Positions 1 to 8,561 of a DNA stretch of 63,338 nt are shown piece by piece. A program made the position numbers and the translations under genes. Below the pieces are notes generated by a model. That model saw nothing but the letters and a program-made list of their open reading frames with translations, searched no databases and was not told the origin of the DNA. The DNA comes from Hymenobacter sp. IS2118. GTDB taxonomy: Bacteria; Bacteroidota; Bacteroidia; Cytophagales; Hymenobacteraceae. The DNA lies in NCBI RefSeq assembly GCF_000715495.1, contig NZ_JNLX01000046.1:1-63338 (forward strand), in the 5' to 3' direction. Within the stretch, counting starts at the first letter, position 1; each line of letters starts with the position of its first letter.

Positions 1-1584
1 CAGCCCGGCATCGCGCGCGGGCCGGGCCTGCTCCTCTTCCAGCTCCTCCAGCAGCTCGGTGCTCACCTCCGAGAAGTTGTTGACGAAGTTGAGCGGGTTC
101 TGAATCTCGTGGGCGATGCCCGCCGTCAGCTCGCCCAGGCTGGCCATCTTCTCCCGCTGAATGAGCTGCGCCTGCGTGGCGCGCAAGTCGGTGAGGGAGC
201 GTTGCAGCGCGTCGGTGCGCTGAGCCACCTGCTGCTCCAGCGTCTCGTTTTGGGCGGCCAGCAGGGCTTGCTTCTCCTGCTCCTGGGCGATGGTTTGGGC
301 CGAGAGGCGCTCCACTTCGCCCAGCTTCACTTGCAGCAGCTGGCTGTCGAGGGCGAACTCGCGGGCCAGATACAGCGAGATGCCCAGCGCCGGGGAAAGG
401 AACACCAGCAGGCTCACGAACGTCTCAAATCCGCCCTGTAGCACCTGTTGTAGTGGATTCGAAACCTTCAGCAGCGTACTCACCACAGCAAAACCGAGCT
501 GTACCACCAGGAACAGGAGGATGAGTGCAAACCCAGCTCCGACCATCCAGGCCCCGCGCTGGCGCTGGCGCAGGGCGCGCCCAGTCAGGCGCAGCAGCTC
601 GATAAAGGTTAAGAAGATTAGGGCCAAGCCTACGTAGCCAGCGTATGCTTTAGCGAATAGGGTAAGAGCTACAAACACCCAAAACCCTACCCATAACGAC
701 TTGTATAGCCAGCCGAGCCGGAAGCCGAACAAGGCATAGAGCGCCCGCACGGCCCACAGATAAACGGAAAGGCCCAGGAAAGACCGGACAAACCAAAGGG
801 GCAGCATCGCCTCTAGGGTTGGTTGGTCTGCCGCCCATTGACTAAACGTGGCCAGACCGCTTAACGCCATCGCCAAAGCGGAGAAGGCGAAATAGAGGTT
901 GGCCCGCTGGACCGGATAGTAGCGAAAAAAAGCCAGGTGCAACAGGGCAAGCAACCCGAATATGCCGGCTAGCACGCAGCTCCCGAGCACACCTTCCATA
1001 TCCTTAGCTGCCTGCTGCTGCACTTGAGCCTCGCTGCGCAGGAATACGTCCAGCAAGTGCTTTTCCGTGGCCAGCCGCAGCAGCGGCGACTGCCAGGGGG
1101 CGAAGCGGACGGCCAGTACCTGCTCGGCGGGGCCGTCACTGGGCACGCCAATCGCCGGGAGGTGTTCAGGGTCAGGCACCTGGGTGGGGTTGGCCCGCAC
1201 GGTGCCCGAGCGCTGCACCAGCCGCCCGTTGAGGTAGATTTCCCAGGCCCCGTACCCAAACGCCTGGAGCCGCAGCGCCCGCTGGCGCAGGCTGTCGGCG
1301 GGCCGGAAGCGCAGGCGCAGCCAGCTGATACCGGTGCGCAGGCGCGGGGGTAGCTCCTGCCGGAGCCGGGCGGGGTTAATTGTGTCCCAGCGGCTGTCGT
1401 CGAAGTCGGGCCGGGCCCACTGTGGGTTGTCGCCCACCTCATAGCGCCAGCCCCGCTCCAGGAGCAGGCCGTTTCGGGCGCTGTTCGGAGCCAGGCTATC
1501 CACGCGCAGCACGGTGGGGCTGGGGGTTTGGGCCACGGCCGGGGCCAGCAGCCACAGGCTCATCAGCAGTAGAAAGTAGCGCAT
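1..1584 (-). CDS. 7TM-DISM-type sensor histidine kinase (3' end cut by window edge)
   Basis: This frame stays open from an ATG at 1584 to the left edge (528 codons), so the catalytic ATPase domain lies outside the window. Residues 1-19 form a signal peptide. A soluble region follows (about 20-195) that resembles the jelly-roll extracellular sensor domains of 7TMR-DISM receptors. Several hydrophobic segments come next (about 200-405), then a coiled coil rich in Gln and Glu. The dimerisation/phosphoacceptor box is GIAHEIQNPLNF, with the acceptor His at residue 492. The family senses an external or envelope ligand and phosphorylates a response regulator; the ligand and partner cannot be seen here. 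The gene is divergent from prfA. The histidine-kinase call is secure; the sensor-domain assignment is by architecture only. Confidence 0.88.
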   Translation of the reverse strand, partial: MRYFLLLMSLWLLAPAVAQTPSPTVLRVDSLAPNSARNGLLLERGWRYEVGDNPQWARPDFDDSRWDTINPARLRQELPPRLRTGISWLRLRFRPADSLRQRALRLQAFGYGAWEIYLNGRLVQRSGTVRANPTQVPDPEHLPAIGVPSDGPAEQVLAVRFAPWQSPLLRLATEKHLLDVFLRSEAQVQQQAAKDMEGVLGSCVLAGIFGLLALLHLAFFRYYPVQRANLYFAFSALAMALSGLATFSQWAADQPTLEAMLPLWFVRSFLGLSVYLWAVRALYALFGFRLGWLYKSLWVGFWVFVALTLFAKAYAGYVGLALIFLTFIELLRLTGRALRQRQRGAWMVGAGFALILLFLVVQLGFAVVSTLLKVSNPLQQVLQGGFETFVSLLVFLSPALGISLYLAREFALDSQLLQVKLGEVERLSAQTIAQEQEKQALLAAQNETLEQQVAQRTDALQRSLTDLRATQAQLIQREKMASLGELTAGIAHEIQNPLNFVNNFSEVSTELLEELEEEQARPARDAGL

Positions 1585-1755
1585 GGGGGGTAGCGGGCGG
1601 CTTTGTGGCTGAAATTAATTCGAGTGCAAACTAAACTTACCCCAGCAAGCTACTACCGCGAGACTTGCGCACCTACAGGCTGGCGCGCCTCTCCAACGCG
1701 CGCCAGCCCTTTTCCCGACGGAACGTCCGGCCTACATAGCGGTGTTTAGATTCAG

Positions 1756-1763
1756 TATCTTTG
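1756..1763 (+). promoter_or_regulatory. -7 box TATCTTTG of the prfA promoter
   Basis: TATCTTTG matches the Bacteroidota sigma-70 -7 consensus TAnnTTTG and lies 30 bp before the prfA ATG. No clear -33 TTG is seen at the expected spacing. Confidence 0.6.
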
Positions 1764-1792
1764 CACCCTACTGACTAATTCCCGAATACCCG

Positions 1793-2866
1793 ATGCTTGA
1801 TAAACTAGAAGCCATCAGCCAGCGCTACAACAACGTGAACGAGGAGCTGATGCAGCCCGACGTGATGTCGGACTTGAAACGCTACAAGGCACTTAACAAG
1901 GAATACAAGGAGCTAGGCAAGATTGTGGCCGAGTACCGCAACTACCAGGGCGTGCTCAGCAACATCGAAAACGCCCGCTCGGTGATTTCGACTGAGAAAG
2001 ACGAGGACTTCCGCCAGATGGCCAAGGACGAGCTCGACGAGCTGCAGCCCGAGCAGGAGCGCCTCGAAACCCTCATCAAAGACCTGCTGCTGCCCAAGGA
2101 CCCGAACGACTCCAAAGACGTGATTATGGAAATCCGGGCCGGCGCGGGCGGCGACGAGGCGGCCCTGTTTGCCGGCGACCTGCAGCGCATGTACATGCGC
2201 TTCGCCGAAAAGCAGAACTGGAAAATGGAGCTGATTGACGCCATGGAAGGCACCGCCGGCGGCTACAAGGAAATCATCGTGGCCGTGCGTGGCGAGGACG
2301 TGTACGGCAAGCTCAAGTTTGAAAGCGGCGTGCACCGCGTGCAGCGCGTGCCGGCCACCGAAACCCAGGGCCGCATTCACACCAGCGTAGCCTCCATTGT
2401 GGTGATTCCCGAAGTGGAGGAGTTCGACATCGAACTGAATATGGGCGATATCCGCAAGGACTACTTCTGCTCCAGCGGCCCCGGTGGCCAGTCCGTAAAC
2501 ACCACCTACTCGGCCGTGCGCCTCACCCACCTGCCCTCCGGCCTTGTGGCCCAGTGCCAGGACCAGAAATCACAGCTCAAGAACTTCGACAAGGCCCTGG
2601 CCGTGCTGCGCTCCCGCGTGTACGACATGGAGCTGGCCAAAAAGAACGAAGCCGACGGCCTGGTGCGCAAAAGCATGATTGGCGGCGGCGACCGCAGCGA
2701 CAAAATCCGCACCTACAACTACCCCCAGGGCCGGGTGACGGACCACCGCATCGGCTACACGGTGTATAACCTGGCCAGCGTGATGGAAGGTAACGTGGAC
2801 GACTTCGTGGAGCAGCTCCGCCTCGCCGAAAGCGCTGAGCGCCTGCAGGAAGGCGTAACCAAGTAA
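1793..2866 (+). CDS. prfA: Peptide chain release factor 1
   Basis: RF1 (357 aa) recognises UAA and UAG in the ribosomal A site and triggers peptidyl-tRNA hydrolysis. The stop-codon recognition tripeptide of RF1, PAT, is at 187-189 ([10 protein letters not shown]); RF2 would have SPF there. The universal GGQ is at 231-233 within [10 protein letters not shown]. The length is normal for the family. Start ATG at 1793 gives the expected N-terminus, and a TATCTTTG promoter box sits 30 bp upstream. The gene appears monocistronic, followed by a large inverted repeat. Confidence 0.97.
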   Translation: MLDKLEAISQRYNNVNEELMQPDVMSDLKRYKALNKEYKELGKIVAEYRNYQGVLSNIENARSVISTEKDEDFRQMAKDELDELQPEQERLETLIKDLLLPKDPNDSKDVIMEIRAGAGGDEAALFAGDLQRMYMRFAEKQNWKMELIDAMEGTAGGYKEIIVAVRGEDVYGKLKFESGVHRVQRVPATETQGRIHTSVASIVVIPEVEEFDIELNMGDIRKDYFCSSGPGGQSVNTTYSAVRLTHLPSGLVAQCQDQKSQLKNFDKALAVLRSRVYDMELAKKNEADGLVRKSMIGGGDRSDKIRTYNYPQGRVTDHRIGYTVYNLASVMEGNVDDFVEQLRLAESAERLQEGVTK

Positions 2867-2886
2867 GCGGCAACGTTGAACGGCCT

Positions 2887-3074
2887 ACTCCCCTCCTTAC
2901 CAAGGAGGGGATGTTTCAGCCTTTGGCTGAAACGGGGGTGGTTGCCGGCGTCCGGGCCGTCTGCATTTACCTCCGGGCTGTTCTGGCAATTTCTCCTCAG
3001 CCCGCACGTTCAACGCCCACAACCACCCCGGTTTCAGCTGCGCTGAAACGTCCCCTCCTTGGTAAGGAGGGGAG
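2887..3074. repeat. Long inverted repeat with CCCCTCCTT/AAGGAGGGG ends
   Basis: The left arm (2887-2945) and right arm (3019-3074) are near reverse complements. Each contains CCCCTCCTT-nnn-AAGGAGGGG and then a GTTTCAG/CTGAAAC hairpin and a CCACCCC block. The ~73-bp centre is unrelated. The element fills most of the prfA-lipoprotein gap, resembles a dispersed intergenic repeat, and could also act as a transcription barrier. Confidence 0.75.
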
Positions 3075-3088
3075 TTGACGTTCTATAT

Positions 3089-4621
3089 ATGCGCTACCTA
3101 TTCCCGTTATTCCTCGTTTTCAGCTGCTTGCTCACACTCCTGCCCGGCTGTGAGCCCAAGGAAAACCTGGTGCAAACCTCGGGCAGCCTGGAATTCTCGG
3201 CCGACACAGTGCTGTTTGACACGGTTTTTACCACCGTCCGAACCGTTACCAAGCGGCTGTGGGTGTACAACCGCAACCGCGGGGCGGTGAAAACCGACGT
3301 GAGTCTGGCCGGGGCGGCGGGCAGCACGTTTTCCGTGCTCATCAATGGCGATGCCGGGCCGGCCGTTTCGGGCGTCACCATTCGGGGCAACGACAGCTTG
3401 CTGGTCCTGGTGCGGGCCGTAATTGGCGATAATGGCCAGGCCACTGCAGCCAAGCAGTTTCTGGTATCGGAAGACCTGCGCTTCCGCACCAACGGCAACG
3501 AGCAGGTGGTAAAGCTGGTAGCCTACGGCCAAAACGCCTACTTCCACCGCGCCGATTTTATCACCACCAACACCACATGGGCTACCGACAAGCCGCATGT
3601 CATCATCAACGACAACGTGGTGTTTGGCGGCGAAACCTACGCCGTGGGTGTCCTCGTGCTGCCAGGCGTCACGCTGCGCATCCCTCGGGGCGCCCGTATC
3701 TATTCCCACGCCGGCGCTTTTTTGCAGGTCGATGGCACCTTGCTGGTGAATGACCTGAGCGAGCCCAACCCCTTCGAGCCCACTGACACAGTGAAGGCCG
3801 GCAATGCCAACATCGTGCGCTTTCAGGGCGACCGGCTGGAGCCGTACTACGACGATATTCCGGGCCAGTGGGGCGGCATCGTATTTTCGGAAAACAGCCG
3901 TAACAACCGCATTCGCTACGCCGAAATCAAGAATTCGACCTTTGGCGGCCTGCTGAATGTGGGCGAGACCCCGGGCCCGGACCGGCCCTCCCTGACGCTC
4001 GACAACACGGTAATTCGCAATATTTCGGGGGCCACCGTGTCGTTTGCCAATGCCAGGGCGTCGTCGGGCGGCGGCATCATCAGCCTGGCCGGCAACCTGA
4101 CGGCCACGAATTGCCTGTTCACCAACTGCGGCGAGTATGCCGTGCTCGGCATCGGCGGCGGCAGCTACGATTTCAACTTCTGCACCTTCGCCAACTACAC
4201 GCCTTCCTTCCGCCGCGAAACCTCCTCGCTCACCTTCACCAACGAAGACGCTACCAATCCGCTCATCAAGCGCCCCCTGTCGCTCAGCCTACGCAATTCC
4301 ATTCTGTGGGGCTCCTTCGAGGACGAGCTGTTCGTGAAAAACTATCCCGAATACGCCGAGCTCATCATTCAGAAATCGCTGCTGCGCACCAAGGAATACG
4401 CCACCACGCCGGCTGTTATCGGCGCCGCTGGGCTCAACCTCATCAACGTGGACCCGCTGTTCAAGCGGGTTTTCTTCGACACCCCGGACTACACCTTGCA
4501 GGACGCTTCGCCCGCCACCACGCCCCGCCGCCCCGCCGCCGGCCCCGTGCCGCCCGCCGATTTGCGCAACCTGCCGCGCAACCCCAACCCCAGCCTGGGA
4601 GCTTACGAGCACAAGCGTTGA
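3089..4621 (+). CDS. Right-handed beta-helix / choice-of-anchor Q-like lipoprotein
   Basis: A predicted lipoprotein of 510 aa. The signal peptide ends in a lipobox, LLPGC, so it should be membrane anchored and exported. The middle (about residues 190-420) has the Asn-, Ile- and Gly-rich ladder pattern of parallel beta-helix (pectate-lyase-like) folds. The C-terminus has the NPNPSLGAYE pattern seen in choice-of-anchor Q proteins. I chose ATG 3089, which directly precedes the signal peptide, over a TTG at 3059 that lies inside the upstream inverted repeat. No catalytic residues can be assigned, so polysaccharide binding or cleavage is only a guess. It is convergent with the small lipoprotein that follows. 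Confidence 0.75.
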   Translation: MRYLFPLFLVFSCLLTLLPGCEPKENLVQTSGSLEFSADTVLFDTVFTTVRTVTKRLWVYNRNRGAVKTDVSLAGAAGSTFSVLINGDAGPAVSGVTIRGNDSLLVLVRAVIGDNGQATAAKQFLVSEDLRFRTNGNEQVVKLVAYGQNAYFHRADFITTNTTWATDKPHVIINDNVVFGGETYAVGVLVLPGVTLRIPRGARIYSHAGAFLQVDGTLLVNDLSEPNPFEPTDTVKAGNANIVRFQGDRLEPYYDDIPGQWGGIVFSENSRNNRIRYAEIKNSTFGGLLNVGETPGPDRPSLTLDNTVIRNISGATVSFANARASSGGGIISLAGNLTATNCLFTNCGEYAVLGIGGGSYDFNFCTFANYTPSFRRETSSLTFTNEDATNPLIKRPLSLSLRNSILWGSFEDELFVKNYPEYAELIIQKSLLRTKEYATTPAVIGAAGLNLINVDPLFKRVFFDTPDYTLQDASPATTPRRPAAGPVPPADLRNLPRNPNPSLGAYEHKR

Positions 4622-4662
4622 GCGGCAAGCTTGCCGGGGCGCTGGCGTAACAGCAGATAAGC

Positions 4663-5250
4663 TTATTCTACCCGCCCCGCGGCGGTGTAATGCAGCGTGT
4701 CAAACAGCACCAGCTTTTGGGTTCCCGTTACTTCGTAGGTGCGCAGCTGGCCGTTTTGCAGCCGGAAGCGCAGCTCTTTTTGGGCCGAAAAAAGCGGGTT
4801 GCTCTGCACGATGGTGGCCGCGATTTCCTGGGCCTGCGGGCCTTGCTGCACCACTGTAAGACGCGAAACAGGCGCGTTGGGCTGGCCGGCCAAGCGGGTG
4901 TAGGTGCGCCGCAGCTGCCCGCCAGGCAGCAACACCGAATCCACGGCATAGGCACCACGCAGGGCAGCTTTGTTGATGTCGGCCTGCAAAAAAATCTGCA
5001 GCTCGTCGGCCCATTTCACGGTGGGCACGCGCACGGTTTCGACTGGGTTGCCGCGCAGGCTCACCCGTTTGGTAACGGCCGCCTGGCGTTGGGCCAGCGC
5101 CTCAATCTGCTCGTTCACCAACCCTTTCACGTCAAAATAAAGCGGGGCGCGCGCGGCCGGGGCCGCCGGCGCGGCGTCGCCGCAACCCGCCAGCACCACG
5201 CTGCCGGCCAGCCAACATAGCGCCTTTACCATCGGGATGGCCTTACGCAT
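4663..5250 (-). CDS. Hypothetical lipoprotein
   Basis: 195 aa with a lipobox (VVLAGC) after a short hydrophobic segment, then an Ala/Pro linker. The rest is a soluble domain with no motif I recognise. Its ATG overlaps the last 8 bases of gpmI on the same strand, so the two are probably co-transcribed and translationally coupled. An in-frame ATG six codons later (5232) is an alternative start that also leaves a good signal peptide. Bacteroidota genomes carry many such proteins of unknown role; nothing here ties it to glycolysis beyond position. Confidence 0.8.
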   Translation of the reverse strand: MRKAIPMVKALCWLAGSVVLAGCGDAAPAAPAARAPLYFDVKGLVNEQIEALAQRQAAVTKRVSLRGNPVETVRVPTVKWADELQIFLQADINKAALRGAYAVDSVLLPGGQLRRTYTRLAGQPNAPVSRLTVVQQGPQAQEIAATIVQSNPLFSAQKELRFRLQNGQLRTYEVTGTQKLVLFDTLHYTAAGRVE

Positions 5251-6799
5251 TCAGTGTCGGGCTCGGGGCCATTACCGGGCGCAGCAGGCTCTGCCCGGTC
5301 ATTTCCAGCGGCTGGGGCAGGCCCATCAGCTCGAGGATAGTGGGAGCCAGGTCGCCCAGCTTGCCATCGGCCAGCGAACCCACATAGTTGTTATCAACCA
5401 GAATGCAGGGCACCAAATTGGTGGTGTGCGCCGTGTTGGGCGAGCCGTTGGCGTTGCGCATGAACTCCGCGTTGCCGTGGTCGGCGATGATGATGCTGGC
5501 GTAGCCGGCGGCCAGGGCGGTTTCTACCACCGCGCGGGCGCAGGAATCGGTCGTTTCCACGGCCTTCACCACGGCTTCAAACACGCCGGTGTGGCCCACC
5601 ATGTCGGGGTTGGCGAAATTGAGGACTACGAAATCGGCGGCGCGGGCCTGTAGCTCCGGTACCAGCGCCTCCACCAGCTCGGCGGCGCTCATTTCGGGTT
5701 GCAGGTCGTAGGTGGCCACTTTGGGCGAGGCCCGCATGATGCGCGTTTCGCCCTCAAAAGCCACTTCGCGGCCGCCCGAGAAAAAGAACGTGACGTGCGG
5801 ATACTTCTCGGTTTCGGCAATGCGAATCTGGGTTTTGCCGTGCGCGGCCAGCACCTCACCCAGAGTATTGTTGAGATTGTCCGTTTCGAAAACGGGCGTG
5901 ACGCCCGTGAACGTGTCGTCGTAGTTGGTCAGGGTGAGGTAGTGCAGGTTCAGGCGCTTCATCTGGAAGGCGTGAAAATCCTGCTGGGTAAGTACCTCGG
6001 TGATTTCGCGGCCCCGGTCGGTACGGAAGTTGAAGCATAGCACCACATCGTCGGCCTGAATGGTGGCCAGCGGCTGGCCGTCGGCCCCGGTCTTCACGAT
6101 GGGCTTCAGAAACTCATCCGTAATGCCTTCCTTGTACTGCTCCTGAATGGTTTGAATCAGGTTTTGCGAAGGCGTACCGATGCCGTTTACCAACAAGTCA
6201 TAGGCCACCTTCACCCGCTCCCAGCGGCGGTCGCGGTCCATGGCATAGTAGCGGCCCACTACGGAGGCGATTTTGGCCCCGCTGCGTTCCAGCGACGCTT
6301 CCAGCTCGTTCACGTAGCGCACGCCGCTCTTGGGGTCGGTGTCGCGGCCGTCGGTGAAAGCGTGCACGAACACGCGCCGCACCCCGGCTTCGTGGGCAAT
6401 GGTGCACAGCGCCTTCACGTGGTCGATGTGCGAATGCACGCCGCCATCCGAAAGCAAGCCAATGAGGTGCAAGGGTTTGTCGTTGGCAATGGCGTAATCG
6501 AACGCTTTCACCAGCGCGGGCATCTGGCCCAGCTTGCGCTCCCGGATGGATTTGCCGATGCGCACCAGCTCCTGGTTTACCACGCGGCCGGCCCCAATGT
6601 TCATGTGCCCCACTTCGGAGTTGCCCATCTGGCCTTCGGGCAGACCCACGGCCTCGCCCGAAGCCTGCAGCCGGCTGTGCGGAAAATGCTGCAACAACTC
6701 CTCATAGAACGGGGTTTTAGCCGCGTCTACTGCCGAAACCGTTGCGTTCTGGGGAATTCCCCACCCATCCAGAATCACCAATAACACCTGTTTGCTCAT
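5243..6799 (-). CDS. gpmI: 2,3-bisphosphoglycerate-independent phosphoglycerate mutase
   Basis: Interconverts 3- and 2-phosphoglycerate in glycolysis and gluconeogenesis using two Mn(II) ions and a phosphoserine intermediate. At 518 aa it is full length. The alkaline-phosphatase-superfamily start ILDGWG carries the metal ligand Asp11, and the nucleophile is Ser61 in MGNSEVGH. Further metal-ligand motifs are HSHIDH, DGRDTDP and the C-terminal DHGNAE. The -7 promoter box ends only 4 bp before the ATG, so the transcript should be almost leaderless. It runs into the small lipoprotein gene with an 8-bp overlap. Confidence 0.97.
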   Translation of the reverse strand: MSKQVLLVILDGWGIPQNATVSAVDAAKTPFYEELLQHFPHSRLQASGEAVGLPEGQMGNSEVGHMNIGAGRVVNQELVRIGKSIRERKLGQMPALVKAFDYAIANDKPLHLIGLLSDGGVHSHIDHVKALCTIAHEAGVRRVFVHAFTDGRDTDPKSGVRYVNELEASLERSGAKIASVVGRYYAMDRDRRWERVKVAYDLLVNGIGTPSQNLIQTIQEQYKEGITDEFLKPIVKTGADGQPLATIQADDVVLCFNFRTDRGREITEVLTQQDFHAFQMKRLNLHYLTLTNYDDTFTGVTPVFETDNLNNTLGEVLAAHGKTQIRIAETEKYPHVTFFFSGGREVAFEGETRIMRASPKVATYDLQPEMSAAELVEALVPELQARAADFVVLNFANPDMVGHTGVFEAVVKAVETTDSCARAVVETALAAGYASIIIADHGNAEFMRNANGSPNTAHTTNLVPCILVDNNYVGSLADGKLGDLAPTILELMGLPQPLEMTGQSLLRPVMAPSPTLNA

Positions 6800-6803
6800 G
6801 CCG

Positions 6804-6811
6804 CAAAGATA
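6804..6811 (-). promoter_or_regulatory. -7 box TATCTTTG of the gpmI promoter
   Basis: On the minus strand TATCTTTG sits 4 bp upstream of the gpmI ATG. With a start site about 7 bp downstream of the box, the mRNA would begin at or within a few bases of the start codon. Confidence 0.6.
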
Positions 6812-6973
6812 CGGCAGCCCCGCCCAGTAGGCGGGATTTATCTACCTTCGCAACTCCTTACCTGGCCCTGTCGCTGACCGGATATTTTTTCTCCGAAGAG
6901 CACAGAGGCCTTACTTCCTGGCACCATTTTAGCTTTATTCCTGACGCGGATGACGCATCTACTACCCTATTCG

Positions 6974-7375
6974 ATGAAACGTTATTTCTTTAAGACACTA
7001 TTTCTAAGCTGGCTATTCCTGTTCGGTTTTGTTGCGGCTCACGCACAGTCCGAAAACCTTGGGGCTATCCGCTCGGCAATGCGCAACGGTTCTTCCCGGG
7101 AATTGTCGCAATACCTTGCTCCCACCGTCGAAGTTGGTTTTGATGGTGACAAGAAAGGCTACAACGCCACCCAGGCCGAGTTGGTCATCAAAGACTTCTT
7201 TGCCAAAAACGCCCCCAGCGCGTTTGAATTCATTCACCAAGGCGAGAGCAAGGAGGGCATTCAATACGGCATTGGCCGCTACACGGGCCGCAACGGCGTG
7301 TACCGTGTGTATGTGAAGCTCAAGCCCTCCAAGGGCGCCCCGCAGATTGACACGCTGGATTTCACGAAGGAATAA
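6974..7375 (+). CDS. DUF4783-like exported protein
   Basis: 133 aa with a clear signal peptide ending at AHA-Q. The mature part (about 110 aa) has the pattern of the Bacteroidota DUF4783 family, which has an NTF2-like alpha+beta shape: a helix with REL, then an ELVIKDFF helix, then strands around YGIGRY and YRVYVKL. The function of the family is unknown. I chose ATG 6974 over an ATG 24 bp earlier because it begins directly with the basic n-region MKRYFFK. A weak box (TACCTTCG, 6843-6850) may be its promoter. It is followed by a strong terminator before nadC. Confidence 0.75.
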   Translation: MKRYFFKTLFLSWLFLFGFVAAHAQSENLGAIRSAMRNGSSRELSQYLAPTVEVGFDGDKKGYNATQAELVIKDFFAKNAPSAFEFIHQGESKEGIQYGIGRYTGRNGVYRVYVKLKPSKGAPQIDTLDFTKE

Positions 7376-7396
7376 CTTCTGAATCAGCTTTTTTGA

Positions 7397-7427
7397 GAAA
7401 CCTGGCCGGCACCGGCCAGGTTTTTTT
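7397..7427 (+). terminator. Rho-independent terminator
   Basis: AACCTGGCCGG/CCGGCCAGGTT stem with a 2-base loop and a run of seven T. It closes the DUF4783-like gene. Confidence 0.85.
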
Positions 7428-7532
7428 ATGCGCTATCGGCACGGCCCAAAGCGTCGCCGCGCCGGGAAGGCCCGGCCACCACTGTTTTCACGAAGGTGGG
7501 GCCTCCGGTTTTATTCGCAAAGACAGGGGCCG

Positions 7533-7540
7533 TACCTTTG
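7533..7540 (+). promoter_or_regulatory. -7 box TACCTTTG of the nadC promoter
   Basis: Matches TAnnTTTG and ends 4 bp before the GTG chosen as the nadC start, the same spacing as at gpmI. It supports the GTG start and argues against the upstream ATG at 7428. Confidence 0.55.
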
Positions 7541-7544
7541 TCCC

Positions 7545-8411
7545 GTGCAAACTCCTACCCCATCCTATCTGACGCCCGAAGCGCTAACCGCCTTCATCCG
7601 CACGGCCCTGGCCGAGGACGTGGGCGACGGCGACCATTCGGCCCTCTCCTCCATTCCGGCCGATGCCCGCAACCGTGCCCACTTGCTGGTGAAGGGCGAA
7701 GGGCTGCTTGCCGGCGTGGCGCTGGCCCCGCTGATTTTCAGCGCAGTTGACCCTTCCCTGACCCTAAACGTGCTGCTCACCGACGGCACACCGGTGAAGT
7801 ACGGCGACATTGCCTTCACGGTGGAGGGCCCGGCACGCAGCATTCTCACGGCCGAACGCCTGGTGCTCAACTGCATGCAGCGCATGAGCGGCATTGCCAC
7901 CTACACGGCGCATCTCAACACGCTGCTGGCCGGCACTAAGGCCAAGCTGCTCGACACCCGCAAAACCACTCCCAATTTCCGCATCTGCGAGAAGTGGGCG
8001 GTGCTCATTGGTGGCGGCGTAAACCACCGCTACGGGCTGTTTGACATGATTATTCTGAAGGACAACCATGTGGACTATGCCGGGGGCGTGGCCCAGGCCA
8101 TTGCGGCCAGCCGGGCCTACCTGGCCGGCACCGGCCGGCAACTACCCATCGAAATCGAAACCCGCTCCCTGGGGGAAGTGCAGCAGGTACTGGACGCTGG
8201 TGGCGTCGACCGCATCATGCTCGACAACATGGATGTTGAGCTACTGCGCGAAGCCGTGGCACTGATTGATGGCCGGTTTCCGACCGAAGCCAGCGGCGGC
8301 ATCACCGAGCAAACCATTGCCAGAGTAGCCAGCACCGGCGTCGACTACATCTCCGTAGGAGCCCTCACGCACTCGGTCAAAAGCCTGGACTTGAGCTTAA
8401 AAGCATATTAA
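7545..8411 (+). CDS. nadC: Nicotinate-nucleotide pyrophosphorylase (carboxylating)
   Basis: Quinolinate phosphoribosyltransferase: quinolinate + PRPP to nicotinate mononucleotide, CO2 and PPi in de novo NAD synthesis. The sequence shows the family blocks EDVGDGDHS (N-terminal), ERLVLNCMQRMSGIAT, the Arg/Lys-rich DTRKTTP(N), GGGVNHRYGLFD, KDNHV, EIETRSLGE, MLDNM and SGGI. From GTG 7545 the protein is 288 aa, the normal length. The frame is open back to an ATG at 7428, but that start would fall across the preceding terminator and upstream of the promoter box, so I reject it. No other NAD genes are adjacent. Confidence 0.95.
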   Translation: MQTPTPSYLTPEALTAFIRTALAEDVGDGDHSALSSIPADARNRAHLLVKGEGLLAGVALAPLIFSAVDPSLTLNVLLTDGTPVKYGDIAFTVEGPARSILTAERLVLNCMQRMSGIATYTAHLNTLLAGTKAKLLDTRKTTPNFRICEKWAVLIGGGVNHRYGLFDMIILKDNHVDYAGGVAQAIAASRAYLAGTGRQLPIEIETRSLGEVQQVLDAGGVDRIMLDNMDVELLREAVALIDGRFPTEASGGITEQTIARVASTGVDYISVGALTHSVKSLDLSLKAY

Positions 8412-8560
8412 GATGCTGTGGGAAATGTGATAAAGATGAGGAATGTGAAGATGTGATAAAGATGCCAATGAGTAGGCGTAGCACATTCCCCACATTCTTC
8501 AATATTCCCCACATCTTCACATTTGCCACATTTGCCACATTTATCACATTAAAAAATCAA
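8412..8560. repeat. CACATT/AATGTG short-unit repeat with fold-back symmetry
   Basis: Left part (8420-8463) carries repeats of AATGTG and GTGATAAAGATG. The right part (8484-8550) carries many copies of CACATT, including three successive units near TTGCCACATTTG. The halves are partly reverse complementary, so the region can fold into a long imperfect hairpin. It is low-complexity, lies between nadC and the next gene, and no gene is seen in it. Confidence 0.7.
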
Positions 8561-8561
8561 C

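Noticed and set aside
3059..3088. A TTG start for the beta-helix lipoprotein
   Set aside because: It is inside the inverted repeat; ATG 3089 directly precedes the lipoprotein signal.
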